DNA of 64,000 nt from Staphylococcus schweitzeri (GCF_002902405.1 NZ_PPQS01000051.1:1-64000); one strand, 5' to 3'. Shown: positions 27,586-37,157, counted from the stretch's first letter. Program-made: numbers and translations. The notes: a model not told the origin generated them from the letters alone.

Positions 27586-27679
27586 GAGCCTAAGACATAA
27601 ATCAATAAACTGCTCTCTTCAAAGTAAATCTTGAAAAAATGAAAACTTTGAAAAGAGCAGTTCGCAATGCCTTAGGCTC
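27586..27679. repeat. Large nested hairpin downstream of ssl12
   Basis: The outer arms GAGCCTAAG (27586-27594) and CTTAGGCTC (27671-27679) are perfect complements. Nested inside, AACTGCTCTCTTCAAAGT (27608-27625) pairs with ACTTTGAAAAGAGCAGTT (27645-27662) with a single mismatch. The left edge resembles the STAR-type repeat at 21411. It lies 68 bp past the ssl12 stop, so it may end that transcript or be a mobile palindromic repeat. Confidence 0.65.
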
Positions 27680-27747
27680 TACAATGTTATATTAGTTGTA
27701 GTTGACTGAATGAAAACATGCTTGAAATATAAGTCATACTTTATTTA

Positions 27748-28464
27748 TTAATCAATGAGGACGTCAACTGTTATTTTATTAGGATTTTTAATATAAACAT
27801 TTGCAAAATCTGAATGCAATCTTTTACTTAAATCAATATTGTAGTTATTACCGCCGCCGGTAATTTTAATTTTACCTTTATTACGATTTCCACTATATAA
27901 TATTTTATTTTTTATTAACGCTTCACGTACACGGAAATCTAATTCTTTTAAAGTTAATACTGGTTTATTACCTTTATAAATTGGAATTCTACCAGTAAAT
28001 GTTTTTGCTTTATCTTTATATGTTACATACAGTTTGTAATGTTTATCGTTGGTTGTTGCGGCTGGTGTAACGCCACCTGTAAATGTCTCTTTATAGGACC
28101 ACCATAACTGATCAGTATCCTTGTCTTTTAGTCCGAAAACGTCTACGTAACGGTCTCTTAACTGATTAATATTTCCCCAACTTTCAGCGCCCCATAAAGA
28201 TATATGTGCTGACCAAGAATATCTCTTAAGTTCAACATAAATATTGCCATTATCATATTGATATAACCATTTATTTGAAAATGTTAAATGAGGCTGTGTG
28301 TAATATTTTATTAATTCATTGATGTTAGTTTCATCTTGGCTAATACTATAAGCTTTAGCTTCGGATGAAAAACTAAATGGTGGTTTTTGACCTTGAGGAA
28401 TTACTGTACCTAATAGTAATAATGTTGTCGTTAGAATTATATGTTTAGTGATGTTCTTGTTCAT
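27748..28464 (-). CDS. ssl12: Staphylococcal superantigen-like protein SSL12
   Basis: This 238-aa secreted protein has a signal peptide to about residue 38 (SSEAKA), then an OB-fold (about 45-130) and a beta-grasp domain. It keeps the enterotoxin-type signatures FTGGVTPAATTN and LTLKELDFRVREAL but belongs to the SSL group, which lacks T-cell mitogenicity and targets innate immunity. I start at ATG 28464 (MNKNITK) after AAAGGAGATG; nine upstream in-frame codons contain the ribosome binding site. The name is by position: first of three ssl genes next to hla as in S. aureus. Confidence 0.88.
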   Translation of the reverse strand: MNKNITKHIILTTTLLLLGTVIPQGQKPPFSFSSEAKAYSISQDETNINELIKYYTQPHLTFSNKWLYQYDNGNIYVELKRYSWSAHISLWGAESWGNINQLRDRYVDVFGLKDKDTDQLWWSYKETFTGGVTPAATTNDKHYKLYVTYKDKAKTFTGRIPIYKGNKPVLTLKELDFRVREALIKNKILYSGNRNKGKIKITGGGNNYNIDLSKRLHSDFANVYIKNPNKITVDVLID

Positions 28465-28571
28465 TTGAACATCTCCTTTCAGAGGAATCATGATACGAGG
28501 AATAACAAACTTAAAAGTGAGTAGAGTCAGTGTAACAATCGCGATTATTCTTATTAACGCTGTTATAATTA

Positions 28572-29297
28572 TTAATTAGATTTTTCGAGGGTAACTTCAA
28601 TTTGTGCATTTTGAGGATTTTTAACATAACGGTTTGCGTCAGTTAATTTTAATTTCTTACTTAGATCAATTGTGTAATTATTCCCGTCACTAGTAATCGT
28701 TATCTGACCTTTATTATATTTATCGTGATATAACTTTTTATTCTCTATTAATGTTTGACGAATACGGAAATCTAATTCTTTTAAAGTTATTACTGGTTTA
28801 TTGCCTTTATAAATCGGGAATCCACCAGTAAATGTTTCTGCTTTATCTTTATATGTTACATTTAGTTTGTAGTGTTTATCGTTAGATGTTGCTGCAGGTG
28901 TAACGCCACCAGTAAACGTTTCTTGAGATAACGCATAAGAATCAATGGTTTCTTGCTCTTTTATCCCAAAAATATCTACATTTTTATTTATTAATTGATT
29001 GATATTGCCCCAGCTTTCAGGCCCATATATTTGAATATGACTATACCAAGAAAACTGTAGCAATGTTGCATGAATTGTACCGTTATTCTTTTGCCATAAC
29101 TTTTTGTTTGAGAAGGTTAAATGTTTTTGTGAGTAATATTTAGATAACTCTTTTACGTTATTTTCATCTTGATTAATATAATACGCTTTTGCTTCAGATG
29201 AAGAACTGATTGGTGTATTAGTTAGTTGTGTTGATGCTGTACCTAATAGTACCAACGCTGATGATAAAATGATTTTGTTCGTAATGTTCTTTTTCAT
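28572..29297 (-). CDS. ssl13: Staphylococcal superantigen-like protein SSL13
   Basis: This 241-aa secreted SSL has a signal peptide to about residue 38 (SSEAKA). The OB-fold and beta-grasp carry FTGGVTPAATSN and LTLKELDFRIRQTL (here ITLKELDF). In S. aureus SSL13 has been described as a neutrophil FPR2 agonist. The last ~27 residues are almost identical to those of the neighbouring ssl14, indicating recent duplication or gene conversion. CAAAGGAGAATTTTAA precedes the ATG. Identity is by order. Confidence 0.88.
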   Translation of the reverse strand: MKKNITNKIILSSALVLLGTASTQLTNTPISSSSEAKAYYINQDENNVKELSKYYSQKHLTFSNKKLWQKNNGTIHATLLQFSWYSHIQIYGPESWGNINQLINKNVDIFGIKEQETIDSYALSQETFTGGVTPAATSNDKHYKLNVTYKDKAETFTGGFPIYKGNKPVITLKELDFRIRQTLIENKKLYHDKYNKGQITITSDGNNYTIDLSKKLKLTDANRYVKNPQNAQIEVTLEKSN

Positions 29298-29377
29298 TTA
29301 AAATTCTCCTTTGTAAATTATCATATATAGGGTTAGTTAAATATTTGAACTGATTGGTACTTACAACGCAATTGAGG

Positions 29378-30103
29378 TTAATTAGATTTCTCGAGGGTAA
29401 CTTCAATTTGTGCATTTTGAGGATTTTTAACATAACGGTTTGTGTCAGTTAATTTTAATTTCTTACTTAGATCAATTGTGTAATTGTTCCCACCACCAGT
29501 TATCTTAATTTGACCTTTATTAAATTCTCCGTTATATAACTTTTTATTCTCTATTAGTTTTTGACGAATACGGAAATCTAATTCTTTTAAAGTTAATACT
29601 GGTTTATTGCCTTTGTAAAACTCATGTCCACCTATGATAGTTTGTTGTTTATCACTATATTTAAAAAATAGTTTATAAGGCTTATCGGATGAAGTAGCTG
29701 CTGGGGTAACACCACCAGTAAATGTTTCATCATAAGTCCAGTAACCTTCAACTGTGTCCTCATCTTTAGTTCCAAATATATCAACATATTTATTTCTTAA
29801 TTGATTAATGTTTCCCCAGCTTTCAGGTCCATATACTTGAATATGACTATACCAAACCCATGTTTGTAATGTTGCGTGAATGGTACCATTCGGTTTTTGC
29901 CATAACCATTTATTTGAAAATATTAAATGTGGCTGCGTGTAATACTTTATTAATTCATTGATATTAGTCTCGTTTTCACCGATATTATATGCTTTTGCTT
30001 CAGATGAAAAACTGATTGGTGTTTTAGGAAGTTGTGTTGATGTCGTTCCTAAAAGTAACAATGCTGTTGATAAAATTAGTTTATTCGTGATGTTCTTTTT
30101 CAT
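29378..30103 (-). CDS. ssl14: Staphylococcal superantigen-like protein SSL14
   Basis: This 241-aa secreted SSL has the same two-domain layout: signal peptide to about residue 38, FTGGVTPAATSSD, and LTLKELDFRIRQKL. Host target unknown to me. I start at ATG 30103 (MKKNITN) after AAAGGAGATTTTCAT; ten upstream codons in frame include the ribosome binding site. Its C-terminal coding end matches ssl13 closely. The three genes each have their own spacer of about 80-110 bp, so they may be separate or joint transcripts. Confidence 0.88.
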   Translation of the reverse strand: MKKNITNKLILSTALLLLGTTSTQLPKTPISFSSEAKAYNIGENETNINELIKYYTQPHLIFSNKWLWQKPNGTIHATLQTWVWYSHIQVYGPESWGNINQLRNKYVDIFGTKDEDTVEGYWTYDETFTGGVTPAATSSDKPYKLFFKYSDKQQTIIGGHEFYKGNKPVLTLKELDFRIRQKLIENKKLYNGEFNKGQIKITGGGNNYTIDLSKKLKLTDTNRYVKNPQNAQIEVTLEKSN

Positions 30104-30472
30104 ATGAAAATCTCCTTTGCGTGAATTACCCAAAGTATATAAACTATTACACTGATTCGGAATTAAATAAAAGCTAAAACTATGTTAAATAAATTTAAAC
30201 AGTTAACGGTGTTATTTAAGTAAAACTTATCATTTTTAATTTTTGAGCAGAAATAGTACATATGTGGAGAAGATATAAATTTACAAACACACGTTAGAAT
30301 CATTTCCTAATCAATTGTATTTAATTTTTTGATAATTGAATTTTCTAACTACTTGAAAAATAGATATACTTTAAATGTAGTACTTATTTTAATAATTTCC
30401 TACTACTTAAATTTAATATTAATAAAATGTTCATTTAATTATTGATAAAATATTACAAATTTTAATAATAGG
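30104..30472. other. Divergent intergenic region ssl14/argF
   Basis: AT-rich with no credible ORF. It holds the promoter of ssl14 (minus) and, at its right edge, that of argF. No exact SaeR box is found here. An imperfect inverted repeat GTAGT...ACTAC lies near 30378-30408. Confidence 0.4.
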
Positions 30473-30500
30473 TTGTGTTTGTTTTGTATACGCTTACAAT
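30473..30500 (+). promoter_or_regulatory. argF promoter with overlapping cre site
   Basis: TTGTGT (30473-30478) and TACAAT (30495-30500) are 16 bp apart. TGTATACGCTTACA (30485-30498) overlaps the -10 and has one mismatch to the CcpA consensus TGNAANCGNWWNCW. Repression by glucose is therefore likely for argF-arcC. Confidence 0.65.
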
Positions 30501-30534
30501 CGAAGTGTAATTAAAATAAAAGGAGTTGTTATTA

Positions 30535-31536
30535 ATGAAAAATTTACGAAACAGAAGTTTTTTAACTTTATTAGACTTTTCACGACAAGAGGTAGAATTC
30601 TTATTAAGACTCTCCGAGGATTTAAAACGAGCTAAATATATTGGCACTGAAAAGCCTATGCTAAAAAATAAAAATATTGCACTGTTATTTGAAAAAGATT
30701 CTACGAGAACACGATGTGCATTTGAAGTTGCAGCACATGATCAAGGTGCTAATGTAACTTATTTAGGTCCAACAGGTTCACAAATGGGTAAAAAAGAAAC
30801 AACTAAAGATACTGCCCGTGTACTTGGCGGCATGTATGATGGCATTGAATACCGTGGTTTTTCACAAAGAACAGTGGAAACTTTAGCTGCATATTCAGGT
30901 GTTCCAGTGTGGAATGGTTTAACTGATGAAGATCATCCTACTCAAGTACTAGCTGATTTCTTAACAGCAAAAGAGGTATTAAAAAAAGATTATGCAGATA
31001 TTAACTTTACATATGTTGGAGATGGACGTAATAACGTTGCAAATGCATTAATGCAAGGTGCTGCTATTATGGGTATGAACTTCCATTTAGTTTGTCCTAA
31101 AGAATTAAACCCAACAGATGAGTTAGTAAAGCGCTGTAAAAAAATTGCCGCTGAAAATGGTGGCAACATAGTGATCACAGATAATATTGAACAAGGTGTA
31201 AAAGGTTCGGATGTAATTTACACTGACGTTTGGGTATCAATGGGTGAACCTGATGAAGTATGGAAAGAGCGACTTCAATTATTGAAACCATATCAAGTAA
31301 ATAAAGAAATGATGGATAAAACTGGTAATCCAAATGTTATTTTTGAGCATTGCTTACCATCTTTCCACAACGCAGAAACTAAAATTGGACAACAAATTTT
31401 TGAGAAATATGGTATTCGTGAAATGGAAGTAACAGATGAAGTATTCGAAAGTAAAGCTTCAGTTGTATTCCAAGAAGCTGAGAACAGAATGCATACGATA
31501 AAAGCAGTCATGGTTGCTACATTGGGTGAATTTTAA
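30535..31536 (+). CDS. argF: Ornithine carbamoyltransferase (catabolic type)
   Basis: This 333-aa cytoplasmic enzyme interconverts citrulline plus phosphate with ornithine plus carbamoyl phosphate. Motifs are the carbamoyl-phosphate loop [12 protein letters not shown] (about 53-64), [17 protein letters not shown] and the catalytic HCLP (about 273-276). I use the ATG at 30535 (MKNLRNR), 10 nt after AGGAG; the in-frame TTG three codons earlier is too close. Pairing with arcC and an exchanger-like gene suggests arginine/citrulline catabolism rather than biosynthesis. Confidence 0.95.
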   Translation: MKNLRNRSFLTLLDFSRQEVEFLLRLSEDLKRAKYIGTEKPMLKNKNIALLFEKDSTRTRCAFEVAAHDQGANVTYLGPTGSQMGKKETTKDTARVLGGMYDGIEYRGFSQRTVETLAAYSGVPVWNGLTDEDHPTQVLADFLTAKEVLKKDYADINFTYVGDGRNNVANALMQGAAIMGMNFHLVCPKELNPTDELVKRCKKIAAENGGNIVITDNIEQGVKGSDVIYTDVWVSMGEPDEVWKERLQLLKPYQVNKEMMDKTGNPNVIFEHCLPSFHNAETKIGQQIFEKYGIREMEVTDEVFESKASVVFQEAENRMHTIKAVMVATLGEF

Positions 31537-31540
31537 ATGA

Positions 31541-32491
<951 letters not shown>

Positions 32492-32545
32492 TAATGATAA
32501 AACGTTTTCGATTTATTTTATGTATAATGCATGATTTTTATTAAC

Positions 32546-32598
32546 AATGTGCAACCCTGCATATCTTGAATTGTTTTTTTAGGCGGGGTGTGCACATT
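32546..32598. repeat. Imperfect hairpin in the arcC-yfcC spacer
   Basis: AATGTGCAACCCTGC pairs with GCGGGGTGTGCACATT with one bulge, around a loop of about 25 nt that contains seven T. TATAAT lies at 32523-32528. It may be an attenuator or operator for the transporter gene. Confidence 0.45.
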
Positions 32599-32673
32599 CT
32601 TAATATAAATATTTAACTTTGGAATATTTTACAAAGCATTGTTGTTAGGTCAAATGTCGAAGGAGATGAAACC

Positions 32674-34230
32674 GTGGAAAATGCAATTAATGAAAGTGAA
32701 AAGAAAAAAAGATTTAAACTAAGAATGCCAGGTGCATTTATGATTTTATTCATCTTGACAGTTGTTGCCGTGATGGCAACTTGGATTATTCCTGCAGGTG
32801 CATATTCTAAACTTTCTTACGAACCTTCATCCCAAGAACTGAAAATTGTAAATCCTCATAATCAAGTTAAAAAAGTACCTGGTACACAAAAGGAACTTGA
32901 CAAAATGGGCGTAAAAATTAAAATCGAACAATTTAAATCTGGTGCAATTAATAAACCCGTTTCTATTCCAAATACGTATGAGCGATTAAAGCAACATCCA
33001 GCTGGTCCTGAAAAAATAACGAGTAGTATGGTTGAAGGAACAATAGAAGCGGTTGATATCATGGTGTTCATTCTTGTTTTAGGTGGTCTTATTGGTGTTG
33101 TACAAGCCAGTGGTTCTTTTGAATCTGGATTGCTTGCTTTAACAAAGAAGACTAAAGGTCATGAATTCATGTTAATTGTGTTTGTGTCAATACTAATGAT
33201 TATTGGTGGTACTTTATGTGGTATTGAAGAAGAAGCTGTAGCATTTTATCCTATTTTAGTACCTATATTTATAGCATTAGGATATGATTCTATTGTCTCT
33301 GTTGGTGCCATTTTCCTTGCTAGTTCTGTTGGTAGTACATTTTCAACTATAAATCCATTTTCGGTTGTCATTGCATCTAATGCAGCTGGTACAACTTTTA
33401 CAGATGGATTGTATTGGAGAGTCGGTGCTTGTATTGTCGGTGCTATCTTTGTAATCAGTTATTTATATTGGTACTGTAACAAGATCAAACGAGATCCAAA
33501 GGCCTCTTATGCTTATGAAGACAAGGAAGCATTTGAAAAGCAATGGTCTGTATTAAAGGATGACGATAGCGCGCAATTTACATTGCGTAAAAAGATAATA
33601 CTTACATTATTTGTATTGCCTTTTCCAATTATGGTCTGGGGTGTAATGACCCAAGGTTGGTGGTTCCCGGTTATGGCGTCAGCATTTTTAATTTTTACAA
33701 TTATTATTATGTTTATTGCTGGAACTGGTAAATTTGGGTTAGGAGAAAAAGGAACGGTTGATGCTTTTGTTAATGGTGCATCAAGTTTAGTTGGTGTATC
33801 TTTAATCATTGGTTTAGCAAGAGGTATTAACTTAGTGTTGAATGAAGGTATGATTTCAGATACGATTTTACATTTTTCATCATCTTTAGTTCAACACATG
33901 AGTGGACCATTGTTTATCATTGTATTACTATTTATTTTCTTCTGTTTAGGTTTTATCGTACCATCATCTTCAGGATTAGCGGTATTGTCAATGCCTATCT
34001 TTGCACCGCTAGCTGATACAGTTGGTATACCAAGATTCGTTATCGTTACAACATATCAATTTGGTCAATATGCGATGTTATTCTTAGCGCCTACTGGACT
34101 TGTTATGGCAACGTTGCAAATGTTAAACATGCGATATTCACATTGGTTCCGATTTGTATGGCCGGTAGTTGCTTTTGTATTAATTTTTGGTGGCGGATTA
34201 CTAATTACGCAAGTACTAATTTATTCATAA
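32674..34230 (+). CDS. YfcC/C4-dicarboxylate-carrier-like membrane transporter
   Basis: This 518-aa multi-pass membrane protein (about 12 helices) belongs to the YfcC/ArcD2-like family. It has a first helix at about 18-40, an extracellular loop of about 90 residues (45-120) and the signature GTLCGIEEEAVAFYPILVP. Family members include basic amino acid exchangers and peptide or dicarboxylate carriers. Position after argF-arcC suggests arginine/ornithine or citrulline exchange, which is inference. The start is GTG after AAGGAG. A terminator follows. Confidence 0.82.
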   Translation: MENAINESEKKKRFKLRMPGAFMILFILTVVAVMATWIIPAGAYSKLSYEPSSQELKIVNPHNQVKKVPGTQKELDKMGVKIKIEQFKSGAINKPVSIPNTYERLKQHPAGPEKITSSMVEGTIEAVDIMVFILVLGGLIGVVQASGSFESGLLALTKKTKGHEFMLIVFVSILMIIGGTLCGIEEEAVAFYPILVPIFIALGYDSIVSVGAIFLASSVGSTFSTINPFSVVIASNAAGTTFTDGLYWRVGACIVGAIFVISYLYWYCNKIKRDPKASYAYEDKEAFEKQWSVLKDDDSAQFTLRKKIILTLFVLPFPIMVWGVMTQGWWFPVMASAFLIFTIIIMFIAGTGKFGLGEKGTVDAFVNGASSLVGVSLIIGLARGINLVLNEGMISDTILHFSSSLVQHMSGPLFIIVLLFIFFCLGFIVPSSSGLAVLSMPIFAPLADTVGIPRFVIVTTYQFGQYAMLFLAPTGLVMATLQMLNMRYSHWFRFVWPVVAFVLIFGGGLLITQVLIYS

Positions 34231-34274
34231 TTTGAAATGCTATGTAATATAAAAATTGAAGAATAAGTTGGTTG

Positions 34275-34330
34275 TATGCATCTCGTTAGTTAGTAGAAAT
34301 ACTAAACTAAACGAGGTGCATATTCATTTT
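34275..34330 (+). terminator. Terminator after the YfcC-like gene
   Basis: TATGCATCTCGTT pairs with AACGAGGTGCATA, with inner pairing of AGTT/AACT elements, followed by a T-rich tail. Confidence 0.75.
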
Positions 34331-34540
34331 TGGTGAAGGAATTATAGCGGTAATGATAATACTGTTGTAAAATAGCTGCAACGTTTCTTTTAATAATGAT
34401 ATTTTTGGGGAAAATGAGTTTAATTATCTATTTATAGTATATTTTATTTATTGTGGTAAACACATTTGATGTGACATTGAGCTGGTAGATTTTATACATA
34501 TAGAAATGAATATAGCAAGATATAAAGAGGGGAGCTATGT
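34331..34540. other. Non-coding spacer
   Basis: AT-rich; nothing recognisable beyond a probable promoter for the small membrane gene that follows. Confidence 0.35.
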
Positions 34541-34768
34541 ATGAAATACTTAATAAAAGTTTTAGATATATTAACAGGTGTATGTGTAGTGTTATTATTT
34601 AGTAAATATTTCGTTGCGTATGCAAATATGGTATTTGATTGGAATTTAAGATGGTATTTGTTAGAAAACATACCGCATTTACCAATTATATTATTTGTTC
34701 TGATGTTTATTTTCGGTGTGCCTTCTGAAATGATAAAAGATAGACAAAAGAAAAATAACGGTGTTTAA
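34541..34768 (+). CDS. Small membrane protein, unknown
   Basis: This 75-aa protein has two membrane segments (about 5-25 and 46-62) and a basic C-terminal tail (KDRQKKNNG). AGAGGGGAGC precedes the ATG at normal spacing. No family is recognised. The remains of a second small membrane peptide gene lie 27 bp downstream, suggesting a two-gene unit. Confidence 0.65.
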   Translation: MKYLIKVLDILTGVCVVLLFSKYFVAYANMVFDWNLRWYLLENIPHLPIILFVLMFIFGVPSEMIKDRQKKNNGV

Positions 34769-34795
34769 ATTTGTCGATGTTAAGAGGTGAGGAAT

Positions 34796-34890
34796 TTGTC
34801 AACGATTACAAAAACTAAAATAAAATCTTTATTAATTATTTCATTGGTGTATTAGCCTTAGCGTTTGCTGCTTATTTAATATTTAAATAA
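34796..34890 (+). pseudogene. Frameshifted small membrane peptide gene
   Basis: GAGGTGAGG is followed by a TTG start and the peptide STITKTKIKSLLIIS, then a stop. In the neighbouring frame the sequence continues IGVLALAFAAYLIFK to a TAA at 34888. Joined, they make a 31-residue basic, single-helix peptide. One missing base near 34846 explains the break. It could also be a real short ORF or programmed shift, but loss is more likely. Confidence 0.45.
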
Positions 34891-35009
34891 AGATCAGAGT
34901 GAAACGTTTTGTGAATTTGGCGTTCTTTGGCTAATCATGAATGAAAATTAAAATTTTAATCAGCAGACACTAAGGTTGCACATAAATTAATGAGATGCAA
35001 TAAAATCAA

Positions 35010-35034
35010 AGAGGCAGGATCAGCCGCCTTTTTT
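35010..35034 (+). terminator. Weak terminator of the small membrane gene unit
   Basis: AGGC and GCCT arms with a T6 tail; the stem is short. Confidence 0.5.
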
Positions 35035-35074
35035 CTAAGTTATTAAATATGCATATTAATTCTTGGTAATGGTG

Positions 35075-36022
35075 TTACTGAGACGCATTACGAAGAAATT
35101 TATCTTGATTTTCCTTTTTTAAAAAGAAGTGAAGATATCCTATAAAGACTCTAAGTACTATTACAGTGGCTAATAACACTTCGATAAACAAAAGGCCTTT
35201 CCAAATGACTGGAAACATAAGTACAGGCAAACTGTTCTTTAAAGCAGTTGCAGAGATTACTAAAGGGAATGTGAAAGCTGAAAATACGGGCGTAAAAGGT
35301 TCTTTTAGTAATTTAGGCAATTGTATAATGATGTAAAAATAAAATATTTGAGCTAATAGTAAAAGTATAATTACGATAAAAGCATTCGCCTTAGGAAAGG
35401 CTATAACATATGCTGCAGCGACTAAAGAAAATGGTGCACAAATTGTCGATGTGTTCGGTTTGATTGACGTCTGCAATGGAAAAGCTTTTAATTGCTTGAA
35501 AACTATAGGTAAGACAATACAAGTAGCTACAAAGCCATATATTACTGTTAATTGACCTATGAAAAAATATCCGCTGACGGGTGCCGTCAATCCTGCGATA
35601 GCAATTCCAATAAAAAGTACAGTCCATGATGGATAAACATTCTCAAGTGAAAAATCTTTTAAATATTTGATTGAAAAAATAATCATATGCGTCATAATTC
35701 CCACAAGGCATAAAATCCAAATAGGCGTTATTAAATTATTGATAAATGTTATGTTACTAAAAAATGTATTTAAATAAGTAGTACCTAAAAAGCCAGACAT
35801 GAAAAATGTTGTGAACACTGATGAAACTAGAGGGCTGTTTAATTGTTCTTTCACATTATTAAAATTTTTGAACATCGTACATAAAAGGTGAATCCAAAGC
35901 AAGAAAGCAAAGATTCCGCAAACAGCGTTTAAAGTAAGAGATAAGTCTTTTAATAGATTACCCAGGCCTAATAATCCTAAGACTAGTCCTGACGTTACTA
36001 GAGGTGCTTTTTGAAGTCTCAT
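35075..36022 (-). CDS. TDT/TehA-SLAC1-family transporter
   Basis: This 315-aa protein has about ten membrane helices spread evenly through its length. The pattern of the tellurite-resistance/dicarboxylate transporter (TDT, voltage-dependent anion channel) family is visible in APLVTSGLVLGLLGLGNLL, WTVLFIGIAIAGLTAPVS and the late CAPFSLVAAAYVIAFP segment. Substrate cannot be told: known relatives move malate, sulfite or small anions. AGAAAGGTTGTAA precedes the ATG. It is monocistronic. Confidence 0.78.
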   Translation of the reverse strand: MRLQKAPLVTSGLVLGLLGLGNLLKDLSLTLNAVCGIFAFLLWIHLLCTMFKNFNNVKEQLNSPLVSSVFTTFFMSGFLGTTYLNTFFSNITFINNLITPIWILCLVGIMTHMIIFSIKYLKDFSLENVYPSWTVLFIGIAIAGLTAPVSGYFFIGQLTVIYGFVATCIVLPIVFKQLKAFPLQTSIKPNTSTICAPFSLVAAAYVIAFPKANAFIVIILLLLAQIFYFYIIIQLPKLLKEPFTPVFSAFTFPLVISATALKNSLPVLMFPVIWKGLLFIEVLLATVIVLRVFIGYLHFFLKKENQDKFLRNASQ

Positions 36023-36185
36023 GATTTACAACCTTTCTTATGTGATTTTCTTCACTAATTATATCATGATAGCTATGGCCTATTAATAAGAAGAGTGTGT
36101 ACTATTACGTTTTTAGAGTGTGTATATGGATTGATAGACACATAATTGACATTTAAATTACGTCACAAATGAATAATAAAGATAC

Positions 36186-36531
36186 GGGTTTATACGAAAA
36201 CAGAGCATATATGAATGTGATGATTGTTCAGCATGTACTTTGAGGTATCAATGCATGAAACCAAATTCGAAATCCAATATGAAAATCATGAAGAATTATA
36301 ATTGGGAATACTTTCAAACCCAAATTAATCAAAAGCTTTCTGAACCAGAAACGAAAAAAATCTATAAGCAAAGAAAAGTTGATGTAGAGCATGTTTTTGG
36401 ATTTCACTCTATTGTCAGTTAGAGGTATAAATAAAGTTAAACGAGAATTAGATTTTGTATTAATGGCACTTAATATAAGGAAAATAGTAGCTCAACGAGC
36501 TGTATATTATCAAATAATTGATAGAAATTAG
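36186..36531 (+). pseudogene. IS1182-family transposase C-terminal relic
   Basis: The conserved end of an IS1182/IS1272-type transposase is readable in two frames. One frame holds YECDDCSACTLRYQC and KIYKQRKVDVEHVFGF; after a deletion another frame continues SVRGINKVKRELDFVLMALN to a TAG at 36531. The N-terminal two thirds and inverted repeats are missing. It cannot be active and marks an old insertion beside the tRNA gene. Confidence 0.75.
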
Positions 36532-36806
36532 CTTTTTTACATTGCCTATGAACTTTATGTCCCAGACTGTTTATTCTTATATTCAAAAGTTCTTGATGTG
36601 GTTTTGGTGTAGTACAGGAGTAGTATTGATAAAAGTTGAGCGCAAAATTACTTAATTAAAAATGCGTAAACAAGTGCCAAGTGTGTTTCAAAAAAATTCT
36701 AAAACAAATAAGCATGCTTGTTTTAATTACTATATTTGCTGGGTTTGTTCGGGGACGTTCAGCACAAAATACGACATTCAACGATAAACAACAATATACA
36801 ACAAAA
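36532..36806. other. Non-coding stretch with degenerate repeat pieces
   Basis: It contains TATGTCCCAGAC near 36555, a scrap of the left end of the STAR-type repeat in reverse, and a palindromic AAGCATGCTT at about 36710. No gene is credible. An apparent ORF running into the tRNA is an artefact. Confidence 0.4.
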
Positions 36807-36847
36807 CCCCGTCAAATCAACGTTTTACTTCACGAGATTTAACGGGG
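36807..36847 (-). terminator. tRNA-Arg terminator
   Basis: On the minus strand CCCCGTTAAATC pairs with GATTTGACGGGG, followed by TTTTG. Confidence 0.8.
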
Positions 36848-36859
36848 AATATCAAAAAA

Positions 36860-36933
36860 CGTCCTGGGAGGGATTCGAACCCCCGACCGATGGCTTAGAA
36901 GGCCATTGCTCTATCCAGCTGAGCTACCAGGAC
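36860..36933 (-). tRNA. tRNA-Arg(UCU)
   Basis: This 74-nt cloverleaf on the minus strand has acceptor GTCCTGG/CCAGGAC with discriminator G, D-arm GCTC/GAGC, and anticodon stem ATGGC/GCCAT around CTTCTAA (anticodon TCT at 36897-36899, reading AGA). The T-loop is TTCGAAT. CCA is not encoded. It is a single isolated gene with its own terminator. Confidence 0.96.
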
Positions 36934-37133
36934 ATGTTTAACAACACAAGAATTATTATAGCTAAATGAACATAAATAAGCAATACCTTACAAATAAAAA
37001 ATGTTTATATTTTTCACTATTTTAGAGGTATTTATATAAAAAGGTGCAATAAGTATTAAATGTGAAATCAAGCAATATAATTGTGTTAAATGCAGTTTTG
37101 AATGCCAAAGTGTATAACTAACTCATTATTAAA
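36934..37133. other. Intergenic, divergent tRNA/psm-beta promoters
   Basis: AT-rich; should carry the tRNA promoter (minus). No ORF. Confidence 0.35.
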
Positions 37134-37157
37134 ACAGTTATGTACTTTAAATGTTAT
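37134..37157 (+). promoter_or_regulatory. Candidate AgrA site of the psm-beta operon
   Basis: ACAGTTATG followed by AAATGTTATT resembles the pair of AgrA direct repeats (ACAGTTAAG-like) seen at agr P2/P3. Direct AgrA control of psm genes is established in S. aureus. Assignment of these exact bases is inference from similarity. Confidence 0.55.

Noticed and set aside
32501-32516. AACGTTTT as a further cre site before the YfcC-like gene
   Set aside because: The outer TG and CA positions of the consensus are not met; only the central palindrome matches.
36736-36969. 77-aa plus-strand ORF overlapping the tRNA
   Set aside because: It reads through the complement of tRNA-Arg and its terminator; WEGFEPPTDGLEGHCSIQLSYQ is the familiar false translation of a tRNA.
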